Assembly: GCA_000493965.1 (NCBI GenBank)
Contig: AWNV01000023.1
Location: forward strand, 30,241-43,725
Source: Candidatus Aminicenans sakinawicola JGI OTU-1
Lineage (GTDB): Bacteria; Acidobacteriota; Aminicenantia; Aminicenantales; Aminicenantaceae
Direction of reading: 5' to 3'
Length of the DNA stretch: 13,485 nt
A program made the position numbers and the translations under genes. The notes under the pieces were generated by a model that saw nothing but the letters and a program-made list of their open reading frames with translations, had not been told where the DNA came from and ran no database searches. Of the stretch, positions 1-6,671 are shown piece by piece. Numbering within the stretch: position 1 is the first letter of the stretch; every line of letters begins with the position of its first letter.

Positions 1-1225
1 AGACCTGAGGGTTGGGATATTTTCTTTTTCCATGGGGAATAGTGATCTTCTCCCATCCTTGGATTTTATCCACCTTGTTTAAAAGATTCTTTCCTCTTCG
101 TCGAAGTGTTATGAATTTTATTCCTTGTGTATTCAGCTGTGAAAGTTTTGAGTAAGAGGTAAACTTGGAGTCGAAAACAAAGGTAGGCTTTATACCGCGT
201 TTCATTCCTTTCCAGAAGGAGAGAAAAGTTAAAACCTGATCATCGGACTCAATACGTTTAATATCAGAAGCCGTATAAAGAATAAGCTTGGAGACCGCAT
301 CCTGGGCAAAAAGAGTAAGCGCACCTTTGATACGTTTTCCCCTCATCCCGGCCCAGTGCTCTTCCAATACGGATTCATCCCCATAATGAGGGACCGTGTG
401 AAAGTCCATATTGATAATGCTGCCATCGTATAATCCCAGTCTGCAGGCTTGTTTGATAAACGCCTTTTGAAGACGCAGGAGATGCACCTCATCTAGAGAA
501 TAAGAATAGGAAGACATAGCCGTGCACTTGGGAAGAACATTCAATCCTGCAAAAAAACCAAGCCCTGGATCAAATGCATGGTCACCCATATGGGCATAAC
601 GTTCGGTGCCGATAAGTTTAAGAGCAAGAAACGAAAGGAAGTAACTTATTGCAGGAATCGTCTTACTTTCTGGTAACCCAGCGGTCTTTACGATATCTCT
701 AATGTTGAGTTTTTCAATAAAGGGAGCAAAAAGAAAAACACCGCTTGCATCACAGTCAAACGACTTTCCTTCCATCTGGCCTATGGTAATGGCTTCCGAT
801 CTAGCCGGAACCATAGCTCCTTTGACAGTCAGGCCGATTTTAAGACGGCTTCTCCGTGGCAGTTTTGCAAAGCCTTCCTCTCGCAGCACCCGCTCAACAG
901 TCCGCACAGAGATTTCAACGCCTTCTTCAGACAATAACTCGGTAATCTCACCCGCAGACAATCGGCTCTTTCTCCAAGAGCAAATTTTCTCACGAAGTTC
1001 GTTAGTCACACGCCTCCGGGCAACTTTGCCTTCGGGCACAGGCTCAGAGAAGTCAATCTTTTCATAAACAAAGAGGTGTCTTAACAGATGGATATATGAA
1101 GGTGTATACCCAAAGCGGTCGGCAACAACCTTTGCAGGCAGTCGATCGACAAAAGATGCCCGCAGTGCTTCGTAACGTCGCTGCCATTCGTGAACAGGTT
1201 TTGTGAAATAATTTGTATCACGCAT
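1..1225 (-). CDS. DDE transposase with N-terminal HTH region, C-terminus beyond window
   Basis: An uninterrupted minus-strand frame runs from ATG at 1225 to base 1 (408 codons) with no stop, so the gene leaves the window at its 3' end. Residues 1-50 and about 72-120 look like two helix-turn-helix DNA-binding segments (for example LSAGEITELLSEEGVEISVR, typical of transposase homeodomain-like regions). Residues 150-408 look like an RNase H-fold DDE catalytic core: a likely first Asp in NMDFHTVPHYGD (D274), a likely second Asp in FVFDSKFTSYSKL (D352), and a conserved-looking VLPKCTAMSSYSYSLDE stretch at 230-246. The expected final Glu would lie off the edge. It resembles the IS4/IS1634-type transposase superfamily, but the exact family is not assignable. 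No Shine-Dalgarno precedes the ATG. The frame stays open upstream to about 1420, so a longer N-terminus is formally possible but looks unlike transposase. No frameshift is seen, so the element may be intact. Confidence 0.85.
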   Translation of the reverse strand, partial: MRDTNYFTKPVHEWQRRYEALRASFVDRLPAKVVADRFGYTPSYIHLLRHLFVYEKIDFSEPVPEGKVARRRVTNELREKICSWRKSRLSAGEITELLSEEGVEISVRTVERVLREEGFAKLPRRSRLKIGLTVKGAMVPARSEAITIGQMEGKSFDCDASGVFLFAPFIEKLNIRDIVKTAGLPESKTIPAISYFLSFLALKLIGTERYAHMGDHAFDPGLGFFAGLNVLPKCTAMSSYSYSLDEVHLLRLQKAFIKQACRLGLYDGSIINMDFHTVPHYGDESVLEEHWAGMRGKRIKGALTLFAQDAVSKLILYTASDIKRIESDDQVLTFLSFWKGMKRGIKPTFVFDSKFTSYSKLSQLNTQGIKFITLRRRGKNLLNKVDKIQGWEKITIPHGKRKYPNPQV

Positions 1226-1556
1226 GGTTATTATATATATTATGACGGTATAAATGTCAAGCAATATTTTATAAAACATCTTGCCGAAGACATGGACAGA
1301 TATAAAATAGACAAAAGCTTTCATGTTTCCCTGGGTAAACATAATGTTTTCGATAACTATATGAAATACTGAAATCTTTTTGTAATTTGTTTTAACCTTG
1401 AAGCTTTCATATTTTATCCGTCATGCGATATAAGACTTGATATTTTATCTGAAACAAGATATTTTATAAGCTATTGATTTTGCAGTGATTTGCTATATCC
1501 TCAAAAAAGGCGGTTTCATTTTGTGTTCAGAAATTAAGTTCCGTGAAAATCGGTGT
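1226..1556. other. AT-rich stretch without a confident gene; possible gene scrap at 1265-1372
   Basis: This stretch between the transposase and the small Cys-rich gene holds no recognisable gene. A plus-strand frame ending at TGA 1370-1372 gives a plausible-looking protein tail (ending HNVFDNYMKY), but it starts inside the opposing transposase and matches no family I know. It may be the 3' remnant of a gene cut by the mobile element, or chance. The nonamer ATATTTTAT occurs four times on the plus strand (1264, 1409, 1440 and 1459). No terminal inverted repeat of the element could be identified because its other end is outside the window. Confidence 0.4.
1230..1260 (-). promoter_or_regulatory. 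Candidate sigma70 promoter for the transposase
   Basis: On the minus strand a perfect TTGACA (1260-1255) is followed after 17 bases by TATATA (1237-1232), or after 19 bases by TATAAT (1235-1230). The -10 box ends only a few bases before the ATG at 1225, so transcription would start at or beside the start codon, giving a leaderless or nearly leaderless message. The position also fits a promoter carried near the end of an insertion element. The call rests on box match and spacing only. Confidence 0.5.
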
Positions 1557-1847
1557 TTATCTAAACATATCACAAATCTTTTTGATCTCATTCCATGTTA
1601 TTACTTTGAATTTTCCTTCCTTATCAGGGTTGCTTTTTACATATTCAGCTAGCTTTTTCTTGCATTCATCAGAAGCAAATTTTTCTATCTTGATGCAATC
1701 AGGATGATTAAGAGCATACAATCCACAGTCATCACATCGGTAGCCGTATCCACCTGAATCTTTAGCTGCTTCAGTCAGGTCAGAAATAATCTTAAGAGAT
1801 TTTCTTTTTGCGTTAGCCCCACAAAGTATACATTTAGCATTTTCCAT
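1557..1847 (-). CDS. Small Cys-rich putative zinc-ribbon protein (96 aa), unknown function
   Basis: The gene starts at ATG 1847 with a perfect AGGAGG (1858-1853) five bases upstream, so it is very likely translated. The 96-residue product has two CxxC knuckles, C6-x2-C9 near the N-terminus and C38-x2-C41 in the context YRCDDCGLYAL. This is the arrangement of a four-cysteine zinc ribbon. Further cysteines lie at 51, 62 and 92, and the C-terminal half is Lys-rich and probably helical. The pattern (CxxCG near the start, then YxCxxCGxY followed by a helical segment) recalls small zinc-ribbon modules that occur alone or at the N-terminus of larger uncharacterised proteins. I cannot name a family. 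There is no signal peptide or membrane segment, so it is probably cytoplasmic. It stands alone, downstream of the tRNA gene on the same strand and separated from it by about 200 bases. It could be accessory DNA brought in with the neighbouring element. Confidence 0.75.
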   Translation of the reverse strand: MENAKCILCGANAKRKSLKIISDLTEAAKDSGGYGYRCDDCGLYALNHPDCIKIEKFASDECKKKLAEYVKSNPDKEGKFKVITWNEIKKICDMFR

Positions 1848-2054
1848 TTTCCCCTCCTTTTACCTGTTCATATTCACAGTCTATAAATATACCAAATAAT
1901 AATAAAAAAGCGAATCATTACAATTGAATAGACTTCTCCCCATGTCACCACTGTGTCACAAAATTGATTAAAAATAGCTGAAACTATGGTATTAGGATTG
2001 AAAACTCAAAACAAAGAAAAATACTAAATAACAGGCTAAACAGGAAAAATAAGA

Positions 2055-2130
2055 TGGTGGAGCTGAGGGGATTCGAACCCCCGACCTCTTGACTGCCAGT
2101 CAAGCACTCTCCCAGCTGAGCTACAGCCCC
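2055..2130 (-). tRNA. tRNA-Ala (anticodon GGC), CCA encoded
   Basis: The 76-base minus-strand gene folds as a full cloverleaf. The seven-base acceptor stem GGGGCTG/CAGCTCC contains the G3-U70 wobble that marks alanine tRNAs. The D arm contains TAGCTCAGC. The anticodon arm is CTTGA-CTGGCAG-TCAAG with anticodon GGC (reads GCC), and the T arm carries GGTTCGAATCC. The discriminator base is A, and CCA is encoded at 2057-2055. Nothing suggests a pseudogene, and no copy of the tRNA 3' end (an integration scar) was seen elsewhere in the window. Confidence 0.97.
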
Positions 2131-2145
2131 ACATCAGGGCTTTTC

Positions 2146-2174
2146 ATATTACAAAAAGATATAATTACAGTCAA
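2146..2174 (-). promoter_or_regulatory. Promoter of the tRNA-Ala gene
   Basis: On the minus strand TTGACT (2174-2169) and TAATAT (2151-2146) are separated by 17 bases. This is one mismatch from the -35 consensus with optimal spacing. The predicted start lies about 8-10 bases before the mature 5' end at 2130, leaving a short leader for RNase P removal. Confidence 0.75.
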
Positions 2175-2266
2175 GAACATAAATTGTCTTTCCAGTCTAT
2201 GGGCCATCTACATTTTATTATAATGCTTTCAAATAAAAATTTAACACACAGATTTAAAAGAGTATG

Positions 2267-2295
2267 TTAACAATCAAAGCAAAACATGCTAAAAT
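2267..2295 (+). promoter_or_regulatory. Promoter of the ftsH-folP-cdaA-cdaR run
   Basis: TTAACA (2267-2272) and TAAAAT (2290-2295) are separated by exactly 17 bases, close to sigma70 consensus. The -10 box is about 24 bases upstream of the ftsH start, leaving a short leader with an AAAAGGAA ribosome site at 2305-2312. No heat-shock-type inverted repeat or alternative sigma signature was seen. Confidence 0.65.
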
Positions 2296-2318
2296 GTTAT
2301 ATGTAAAAGGAATATATT

Positions 2319-4232
2319 ATGAATAGACCTAAAAAGCAGGCAAAACCCTTAAAAAACCTTCTTTTCTGGATCGCTGCTGGAATTCTCATTATCATTCTCT
2401 GGAGCGTGGTTCAATCTCAAGGAAAAAACGAAAAAGAAATCAACTTCAGCCAGTTCATGGATGAGGTCGAAAAGGCTGAGATCGGAGAGGTAACAATAAC
2501 AGGAAACCAGGTAAAAGGAAAATATAACAACGGAACCAATTTCAAAACAATATCTCCTACACAATATGACCAGCTTGTAAAAATCCTTCGCGAACACAAT
2601 GTAAGCATAACCGTAAAAGACACCTCCCGCAGTCCATGGTTTTCCTATCTTTTCACATGGTTCCCTATTATTCTAATAATCCTTTTCTGGGTGTTTTTCA
2701 TGCGGCAGATGCAATCAGGAGGAAACAAAGCTCTTTCTTTTGGCAAAAGCCGCGCGAAACTTTTTTCCGGCATCCAAAAGAAAGTCACTTTTAAAGATGT
2801 AGCTGGAGTAAAAGAAGCTAAAGAGGAACTTCAGGAAATAATCGAATTCCTAAAAGACCCCAAAAAATTTCAGAAACTTGGAGGCCGCATTCCAAAAGGT
2901 GTCATCCTTGTAGGAGCCCCAGGAACAGGCAAAACCCTCCTTGCCCGTGCTGTTGCAGGTGAAGCAGATGTGCCTTTCTTTTCAATCAGTGGGTCTGAAT
3001 TTGTCGAAATGTTTGTTGGTGTGGGAGCTTCCAGAGTAAGAGACCTCTTTGACCAGGGAAAAAAGCAGGCTCCCTGCCTGATTTTTATCGATGAAATTGA
3101 TGCTGTAGGAAGACAGCGTGGTGCCGGTCTAGGTGGCGGGCACGATGAAAGGGAACAAACTCTTAATCAACTTCTAGTGGAGATGGACGGTTTTGATTCC
3201 AATGAAGGAGTCATCCTCATAGCGGCTACAAACAGGCCTGATATTTTGGACACAGCACTTCTCAGGCCCGGAAGATTTGACCGCAGAGTCGTGGTTAACA
3301 TGCCAGACGCAAAGGGAAGGGAAGCCATCTTTAGAGTTCATGTAAAAAATATCCCTTTAGACAAAAGTGTGAATTTAAAAGTGCTGGCACGTTCCACACC
3401 GGGCTTTTCCGGAGCAGACCTTGCAAACATGGTCAACGAAGCAGCGCTTCTTGGCGCACGTCATGGACAATCTAAAGTCACCATGAAGGACATGGAAAAC
3501 TCCAAAGACAAGATCCTTATGGGAGTAGAAAGAAAAAGCATGATTATAAGCGATGAAGAGAAAAAGAGTACGGCATATCACGAAGCCGGACATGCCCTTG
3601 TTGCTTCTCTAATCCCTCAAGCAGACCCTATCCACAAAGTCACTATTATTCCAAGAGGATTGGCTCTAGGTATGACCCAGCAATTACCCCTTGACGACCG
3701 CTATACTTATTCCAAAAAGTATCTTGAAGCTCAACTATCTGTGCTCATGGCAGGACGAGTGGCTGAAAATATGTGCCTTAATATAACAACAACCGGTGCT
3801 GCTAATGACTTCGAAAAAGCCACTGAAATTGCTCGAAAAATGGTCTGTCAGTACGGCATGTCCGATTTGGGAACTTTAACATACGGAGAAAGAGATGACC
3901 TGATTTTTCTCGGCAGAGATTTAACAACACATAGGAACTTCAGTGAAAAGACATCTGAACTGATTGATGAAGAAGTGAAAAAAATCGTAAATAATAATTT
4001 AAACAGGGCAAAAAAGCTTTTGGAACAAAATAAGAAAAAGGTGATAGCAATTGCAGAAGCTCTACTTGAAAAGGAAGTATTAACATCTAAAGAAATAGAA
4101 GACATCCTAAAGGAAAAAAAGCTGCCCAAACGGAAAAAAAGTACTCCAAAAGCAAAAACCAAGAATGAAAAAACCAAAAAGGTTATAAAAAAAGCAAAAC
4201 CTTTAAATAAAACAGTTTCAGCAAAAGAATAG
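2319..4232 (+). CDS. ftsH: ATP-dependent zinc metalloprotease FtsH
   Basis: FtsH is a membrane-anchored AAA+ protease that extracts and degrades misassembled membrane proteins and short-lived regulators. Two transmembrane helices (about residues 11-31 and 107-127) flank a periplasmic segment. The AAA module has Walker A GAPGTGKT (199-206), the pore loop MFVGVGA (231-237), Walker B LIFIDEID (254-261) and the second region of homology ATNRPDILDTALLRPGRFDR (303-322) with arginine fingers R316 and R319. The protease domain has HEAGH (421-425) and a third zinc ligand, D497, in AANDFEKA. The 637-residue length is normal. The C-terminal tail (about 598-637) is very lysine-rich and probably disordered. 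The ATG has an AAAAGGAA site upstream. It is the first gene of a co-directional run: folP follows only two bases after its stop, so the two are almost certainly cotranscribed. Confidence 0.98.
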   Translation: MNRPKKQAKPLKNLLFWIAAGILIIILWSVVQSQGKNEKEINFSQFMDEVEKAEIGEVTITGNQVKGKYNNGTNFKTISPTQYDQLVKILREHNVSITVKDTSRSPWFSYLFTWFPIILIILFWVFFMRQMQSGGNKALSFGKSRAKLFSGIQKKVTFKDVAGVKEAKEELQEIIEFLKDPKKFQKLGGRIPKGVILVGAPGTGKTLLARAVAGEADVPFFSISGSEFVEMFVGVGASRVRDLFDQGKKQAPCLIFIDEIDAVGRQRGAGLGGGHDEREQTLNQLLVEMDGFDSNEGVILIAATNRPDILDTALLRPGRFDRRVVVNMPDAKGREAIFRVHVKNIPLDKSVNLKVLARSTPGFSGADLANMVNEAALLGARHGQSKVTMKDMENSKDKILMGVERKSMIISDEEKKSTAYHEAGHALVASLIPQADPIHKVTIIPRGLALGMTQQLPLDDRYTYSKKYLEAQLSVLMAGRVAENMCLNITTTGAANDFEKATEIARKMVCQYGMSDLGTLTYGERDDLIFLGRDLTTHRNFSEKTSELIDEEVKKIVNNNLNRAKKLLEQNKKKVIAIAEALLEKEVLTSKEIEDILKEKKLPKRKKSTPKAKTKNEKTKKVIKKAKPLNKTVSAKE

Positions 4233-4234
4233 AA

Positions 4235-5137
4235 GTGAGAAAAAAGTGTATTCTCCAGATTAAAGGCAGGAACTTTTTATTGGGCCAAAGAACATGGATA
4301 ATGGGCATTCTGAATGTCACCCCAGATTCATTTTCAGACGGGGGGCTATATCTTAACAAGAATAAAGCTGTAAAAAGAGGATTAGAACTTGCTGAAGAAG
4401 GTGCAGACATCATTGATATCGGAGGAGAAAGTACACGCCCGGGCTCAAACTCCATTTCCACTGAGGAAGAGTTAAAACGGATTATTCCTGTTCTTTCTGA
4501 TTTAAGGGAAAAAACCGATGCCCTCATTTCTGTGGACACTACAAAATCGGAAGTAGCAAGAGCAGCATTAGATCACGGTGCTGACATAATAAATGATATC
4601 AGTGCACTCCGCTTTGATCCTCAGATGCCTCTACTTGCAGTCAATAGAGATGTTCCTGTTGTTCTGATGCACATGAAAGGAACACCCAAAACCATGCAGG
4701 CAAATCCCAGCTATGAAGACCTTCTGGCTGAAGTAAAATTTTTTTTTAAAGAAAGGCTTGAAACCGCCAAAACGCTGGGGATAAAAAGGGAAAAAATCAT
4801 CATTGACCCAGGGATTGGATTTGGAAAAAGGCATAATGATAATCTTCTTTTGATCAACAATCTCCGGGCATTAGAAGAATTCGAACGCCCTATTATGATT
4901 GGAATTTCTCGAAAATCCTTTATCGGAAAGATATTAAACCTTCCTGTACTGGAAAGAATCGAGGGGACTATTGCTTCGGCTGTATTAAGTATTATTCACG
5001 GAGCCCATATCTTAAGAGTTCATGATGTTGCTCCTATAAAAAGAGCTGTCCTTGTCGCTGAAGCCATCATGGAGGAGAATCGTAATCCTGATTCCTCAAT
5101 AAACAATATGGAGAAGAACTACAACTATGTTTGCTAA
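4235..5137 (+). CDS. folP: Dihydropteroate synthase
   Basis: FolP condenses 6-hydroxymethyl-7,8-dihydropterin pyrophosphate with p-aminobenzoate in folate synthesis (the sulfonamide target). The TIM-barrel signature motifs are all present: NVTPDSFSDGG (27-37), GESTRPG (64-70), D101 in ISVDTTK, the ND pair at 120-121, HMKGTP (146-151), DPGIGFGK (191-198), the SRKSFIG loop (225-231, basic residues that bind substrate) and RVHDV (261-265). GTG at 4235 is chosen as start because it lies two bases after the ftsH stop and supplies the short N-terminal strand normally preceding the MGILNVTP core. A later ATG would begin right at that core. No strong ribosome site is visible, which suggests translational coupling to ftsH. 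At 300 residues it is slightly longer than usual, mainly from a polar C-terminal tail that overlaps the start of the next gene by 11 bases. Confidence 0.97.
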   Translation: MRKKCILQIKGRNFLLGQRTWIMGILNVTPDSFSDGGLYLNKNKAVKRGLELAEEGADIIDIGGESTRPGSNSISTEEELKRIIPVLSDLREKTDALISVDTTKSEVARAALDHGADIINDISALRFDPQMPLLAVNRDVPVVLMHMKGTPKTMQANPSYEDLLAEVKFFFKERLETAKTLGIKREKIIIDPGIGFGKRHNDNLLLINNLRALEEFERPIMIGISRKSFIGKILNLPVLERIEGTIASAVLSIIHGAHILRVHDVAPIKRAVLVAEAIMEENRNPDSSINNMEKNYNYVC

Positions 5138-5894
5138 CATCATTACTGCATTATCCAGTTTCACCCTTGGAGACTTGATAGATATTATCCTTGTAACTTT
5201 CATCGTGTACTCTTTTTTCCGCTTAATAAAAGACACTAAAGCCTACCAGATGGCTGTTGGCTTGGGAATAGTCGGTATTATGTTTATTATAACTCAATGG
5301 GGAAGACTGGTTGTTTCTCACTGGATAATTAAAATTTTTATACCTTATCTGATTATTGCCATCATTATTCTCTTTCAGGGTGAGATAAGAAGATTTTTAA
5401 CATCTATCGGGTCACGTTCTCTTAAAAAGCCTGTCTTGTTAAAATCATTCACAGAAAAATTACAGGATGTCTTTCTGGCTGTAGAAGTACTTTCCTCAAA
5501 GAAAATAGGAGCTCTGATCGCAATCGAAAAGGAAATAATATTAAAGGGCTACGCAGACCAGGGTACAAAAATAGACGCTGTGCTTTCAAAGGACCTTTTA
5601 GAAAGCATATTTTTCCCTCATTCCCCACTTCATGACGGAGCCGTTATTATCAGAGGAAATAAAATCTTAGCCGCAGGTTGTCTTCTTCCCCTACCTGCTT
5701 CCCATGAACTGGGAGAAGAGTTTTTAACAAGGACAAGGCACCTGGCTGCTATAGGCCTTTCCCAAGAAACAGATGCTGCTGTAATCGTTGTTTCCGAAGA
5801 AAACGGAAGGATTTGTCTTGCTGTAAAAGGGCATTTGAAAAGAAATCTTAACAAGAAACAACTTAAGGAGAATTTACTCAACTATTTAAGATAA
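5127..5894 (+). CDS. cdaA: Membrane diadenylate cyclase CdaA (DisA_N domain)
   Basis: CdaA makes cyclic di-AMP from two ATP, a second messenger usually controlling osmolyte and K+ transport and cell-wall homeostasis. Three transmembrane helices (about residues 16-34, 40-57 and 66-84) precede the cytoplasmic DAC domain (about 95-240). Visible catalytic features are GALIAIEK (128-135), LHDGAVII with the DGA motif (D170-A172), and the RHR-equivalent segment at 203-210. That segment reads TRHLAAIG here, so the third basic residue is Leu206, and Arg202 replaces the glycine that usually precedes the Thr. Length (255) is normal. GGAGAAG (5110-5116) lies about ten bases before the ATG, inside folP, giving an 11-base overlap and tight coupling. 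The partner cdaR follows immediately. The family call is secure; full catalytic activity is not certain because of the motif change. Confidence 0.94.
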   Translation: MFANIITALSSFTLGDLIDIILVTFIVYSFFRLIKDTKAYQMAVGLGIVGIMFIITQWGRLVVSHWIIKIFIPYLIIAIIILFQGEIRRFLTSIGSRSLKKPVLLKSFTEKLQDVFLAVEVLSSKKIGALIAIEKEIILKGYADQGTKIDAVLSKDLLESIFFPHSPLHDGAVIIRGNKILAAGCLLPLPASHELGEEFLTRTRHLAAIGLSQETDAAVIVVSEENGRICLAVKGHLKRNLNKKQLKENLLNYLR

Positions 5895-5896
5895 AA

Positions 5897-6589
5897 ATGA
5901 AAAGAATAATAAGAAATATCTTTTTAAAAAATTGGGGGATTAAACTCTTCTCTTTTATTTTGGCTCTTATTCTATGGCTTATTTTGATTCCGGAAGAAAG
6001 GGTTTTTTCTGAGAAAAATCTGACAGTTCCTCTGGAAATTCATAATATCCCTTCGATAATGGAGCTTGTAGAAAAGCCGCTCTCAACTGTGGACATCAAG
6101 ATCAGAGCTTCCAACCGATTGATCAACGAGATTTCCTCAGCCAATGTCCATGCAGTGTTAGATCTTAAGGACGCATTCGTGGGCCGGAATGACATTCCTT
6201 TGAAAAAAGAGATGATTAGTATTCCAGTAGGAGTTGAAGTTAAAGACATCAATCCAAGCCAGGTCAAGCTGAGACTTGAAATGACCAAAGAAATCATGCT
6301 TGATGTGGAAGCAAACCTTATCGGAAAGATGCAGGAAGGCTTCACACTAGAAAAAATTGAAGTTATTCCTGCTCAAGTTGCTGTTAAAGGCCCGGAAAGT
6401 AAGATAAACAAGAAATACAAGCTAAGAACAAGTCCAATTGACCTGTCTTTACTGACTAAGTCTTCAGAACTCGAGACAGATCTCATCCTTCCAAATCCTG
6501 ACCTGAAATTGTCATCCCCAGAATTAAAAGTCAAAGTAAGGATAGTCATTCAAGGGCAAGGAGAAGAAAATCCTCAAGAAAAAAAATAA
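5897..6589 (+). CDS. cdaR: CdaR (YbbR-domain) membrane regulator of diadenylate cyclase
   Basis: The 230-residue protein has a short basic N-terminus, one hydrophobic anchor (about residues 14-31, KLFSFILALILWLILIP) and an extracytoplasmic region made of two YbbR-type beta-rich repeats (about 40-130 and 131-218). Each repeat carries the usual valine-rich strands with Pro-x-x-Val turns (INPSQVKLRL, VIPAQVAVKGP). In known systems CdaR binds CdaA through the membrane and tunes its activity. The gene starts three bases after the cdaA stop, the standard cdaA-cdaR arrangement. In many bacteria glmM is the third gene, but here pdxJ follows. Firmicute homologues often have three or four YbbR repeats; the two-repeat form is common in Gram-negatives. 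The C-terminus is a polar tail ending EENPQEKK. No strong ribosome site is visible, and translation is probably coupled. Confidence 0.9.
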   Translation: MKRIIRNIFLKNWGIKLFSFILALILWLILIPEERVFSEKNLTVPLEIHNIPSIMELVEKPLSTVDIKIRASNRLINEISSANVHAVLDLKDAFVGRNDIPLKKEMISIPVGVEVKDINPSQVKLRLEMTKEIMLDVEANLIGKMQEGFTLEKIEVIPAQVAVKGPESKINKKYKLRTSPIDLSLLTKSSELETDLILPNPDLKLSSPELKVKVRIVIQGQGEENPQEKK

Positions 6590-6594
6590 TAAAA

Positions 6595-6652
6595 AGTAAA
6601 GAGTTCCTACATCAGAAATATTACAGAAAAGACAGATATTTGTTTCTTTACT
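6595..6652 (+). repeat. Long-range inverted repeat in the cdaR-pdxJ gap
   Basis: AGTAAAGA (6595-6602) and its exact complement TCTTTACT (6645-6652) lie 42 bases apart in the only sizeable gap of the run. The second arm ends eight bases before the AGGAGG site of pdxJ (6661-6666). It could form a leader hairpin, but an 8-base AT-rich repeat may be chance. No U-run follows, so it is not a standard terminator. Confidence 0.25.
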
Positions 6653-6671
6653 GAGAAAATAGGAGGGAAAA

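Noticed and set aside
702..1067. Plus-strand 121-codon open frame
   Set aside because: It lies wholly inside the opposing transposase frame, its product looks like a compositional shadow (Ser/Arg-rich, no family) and it has no ribosome site.
1409..1467. Repeats of ATATTTTAT as a mini-array
   Set aside because: Irregular spacing (31 and 19 bases) and low-complexity sequence; no spacer-repeat structure, so not CRISPR or a clear iteron set.
1502..1513. Terminator for the small Cys-rich gene (CCGCC followed by a run of Ts on the minus strand)
   Set aside because: A T-run is present, but no convincing GC-rich stem precedes it.
1514..1529. TTTCATTTTGTGTTCA at 1514 and TTTCATTTTTTGTTCA at 13186, 15 of 16 identical, near the two transposase remnants
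   Set aside because: Considered as possible shared element ends, but the surrounding bases diverge at once and the motif is low-complexity AT-rich sequence.
1943..1959. TGTCAC direct repeat with 11-base period upstream of the small Cys-rich gene
   Set aside because: One helical turn apart, so an operator was considered, but two six-base copies are too little to support a site.
2055..2130. tRNA-Ala as an integration site for an island
   Set aside because: No second copy of the tRNA 3' end, integrase or phage gene was found in the window.
3848..4177. Minus-strand 109-codon open frame opposite the 3' end of ftsH
   Set aside because: It is Phe/Ser-rich because it is antisense to the Lys/Glu-rich FtsH tail. 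FtsH is unmistakable on the plus strand.
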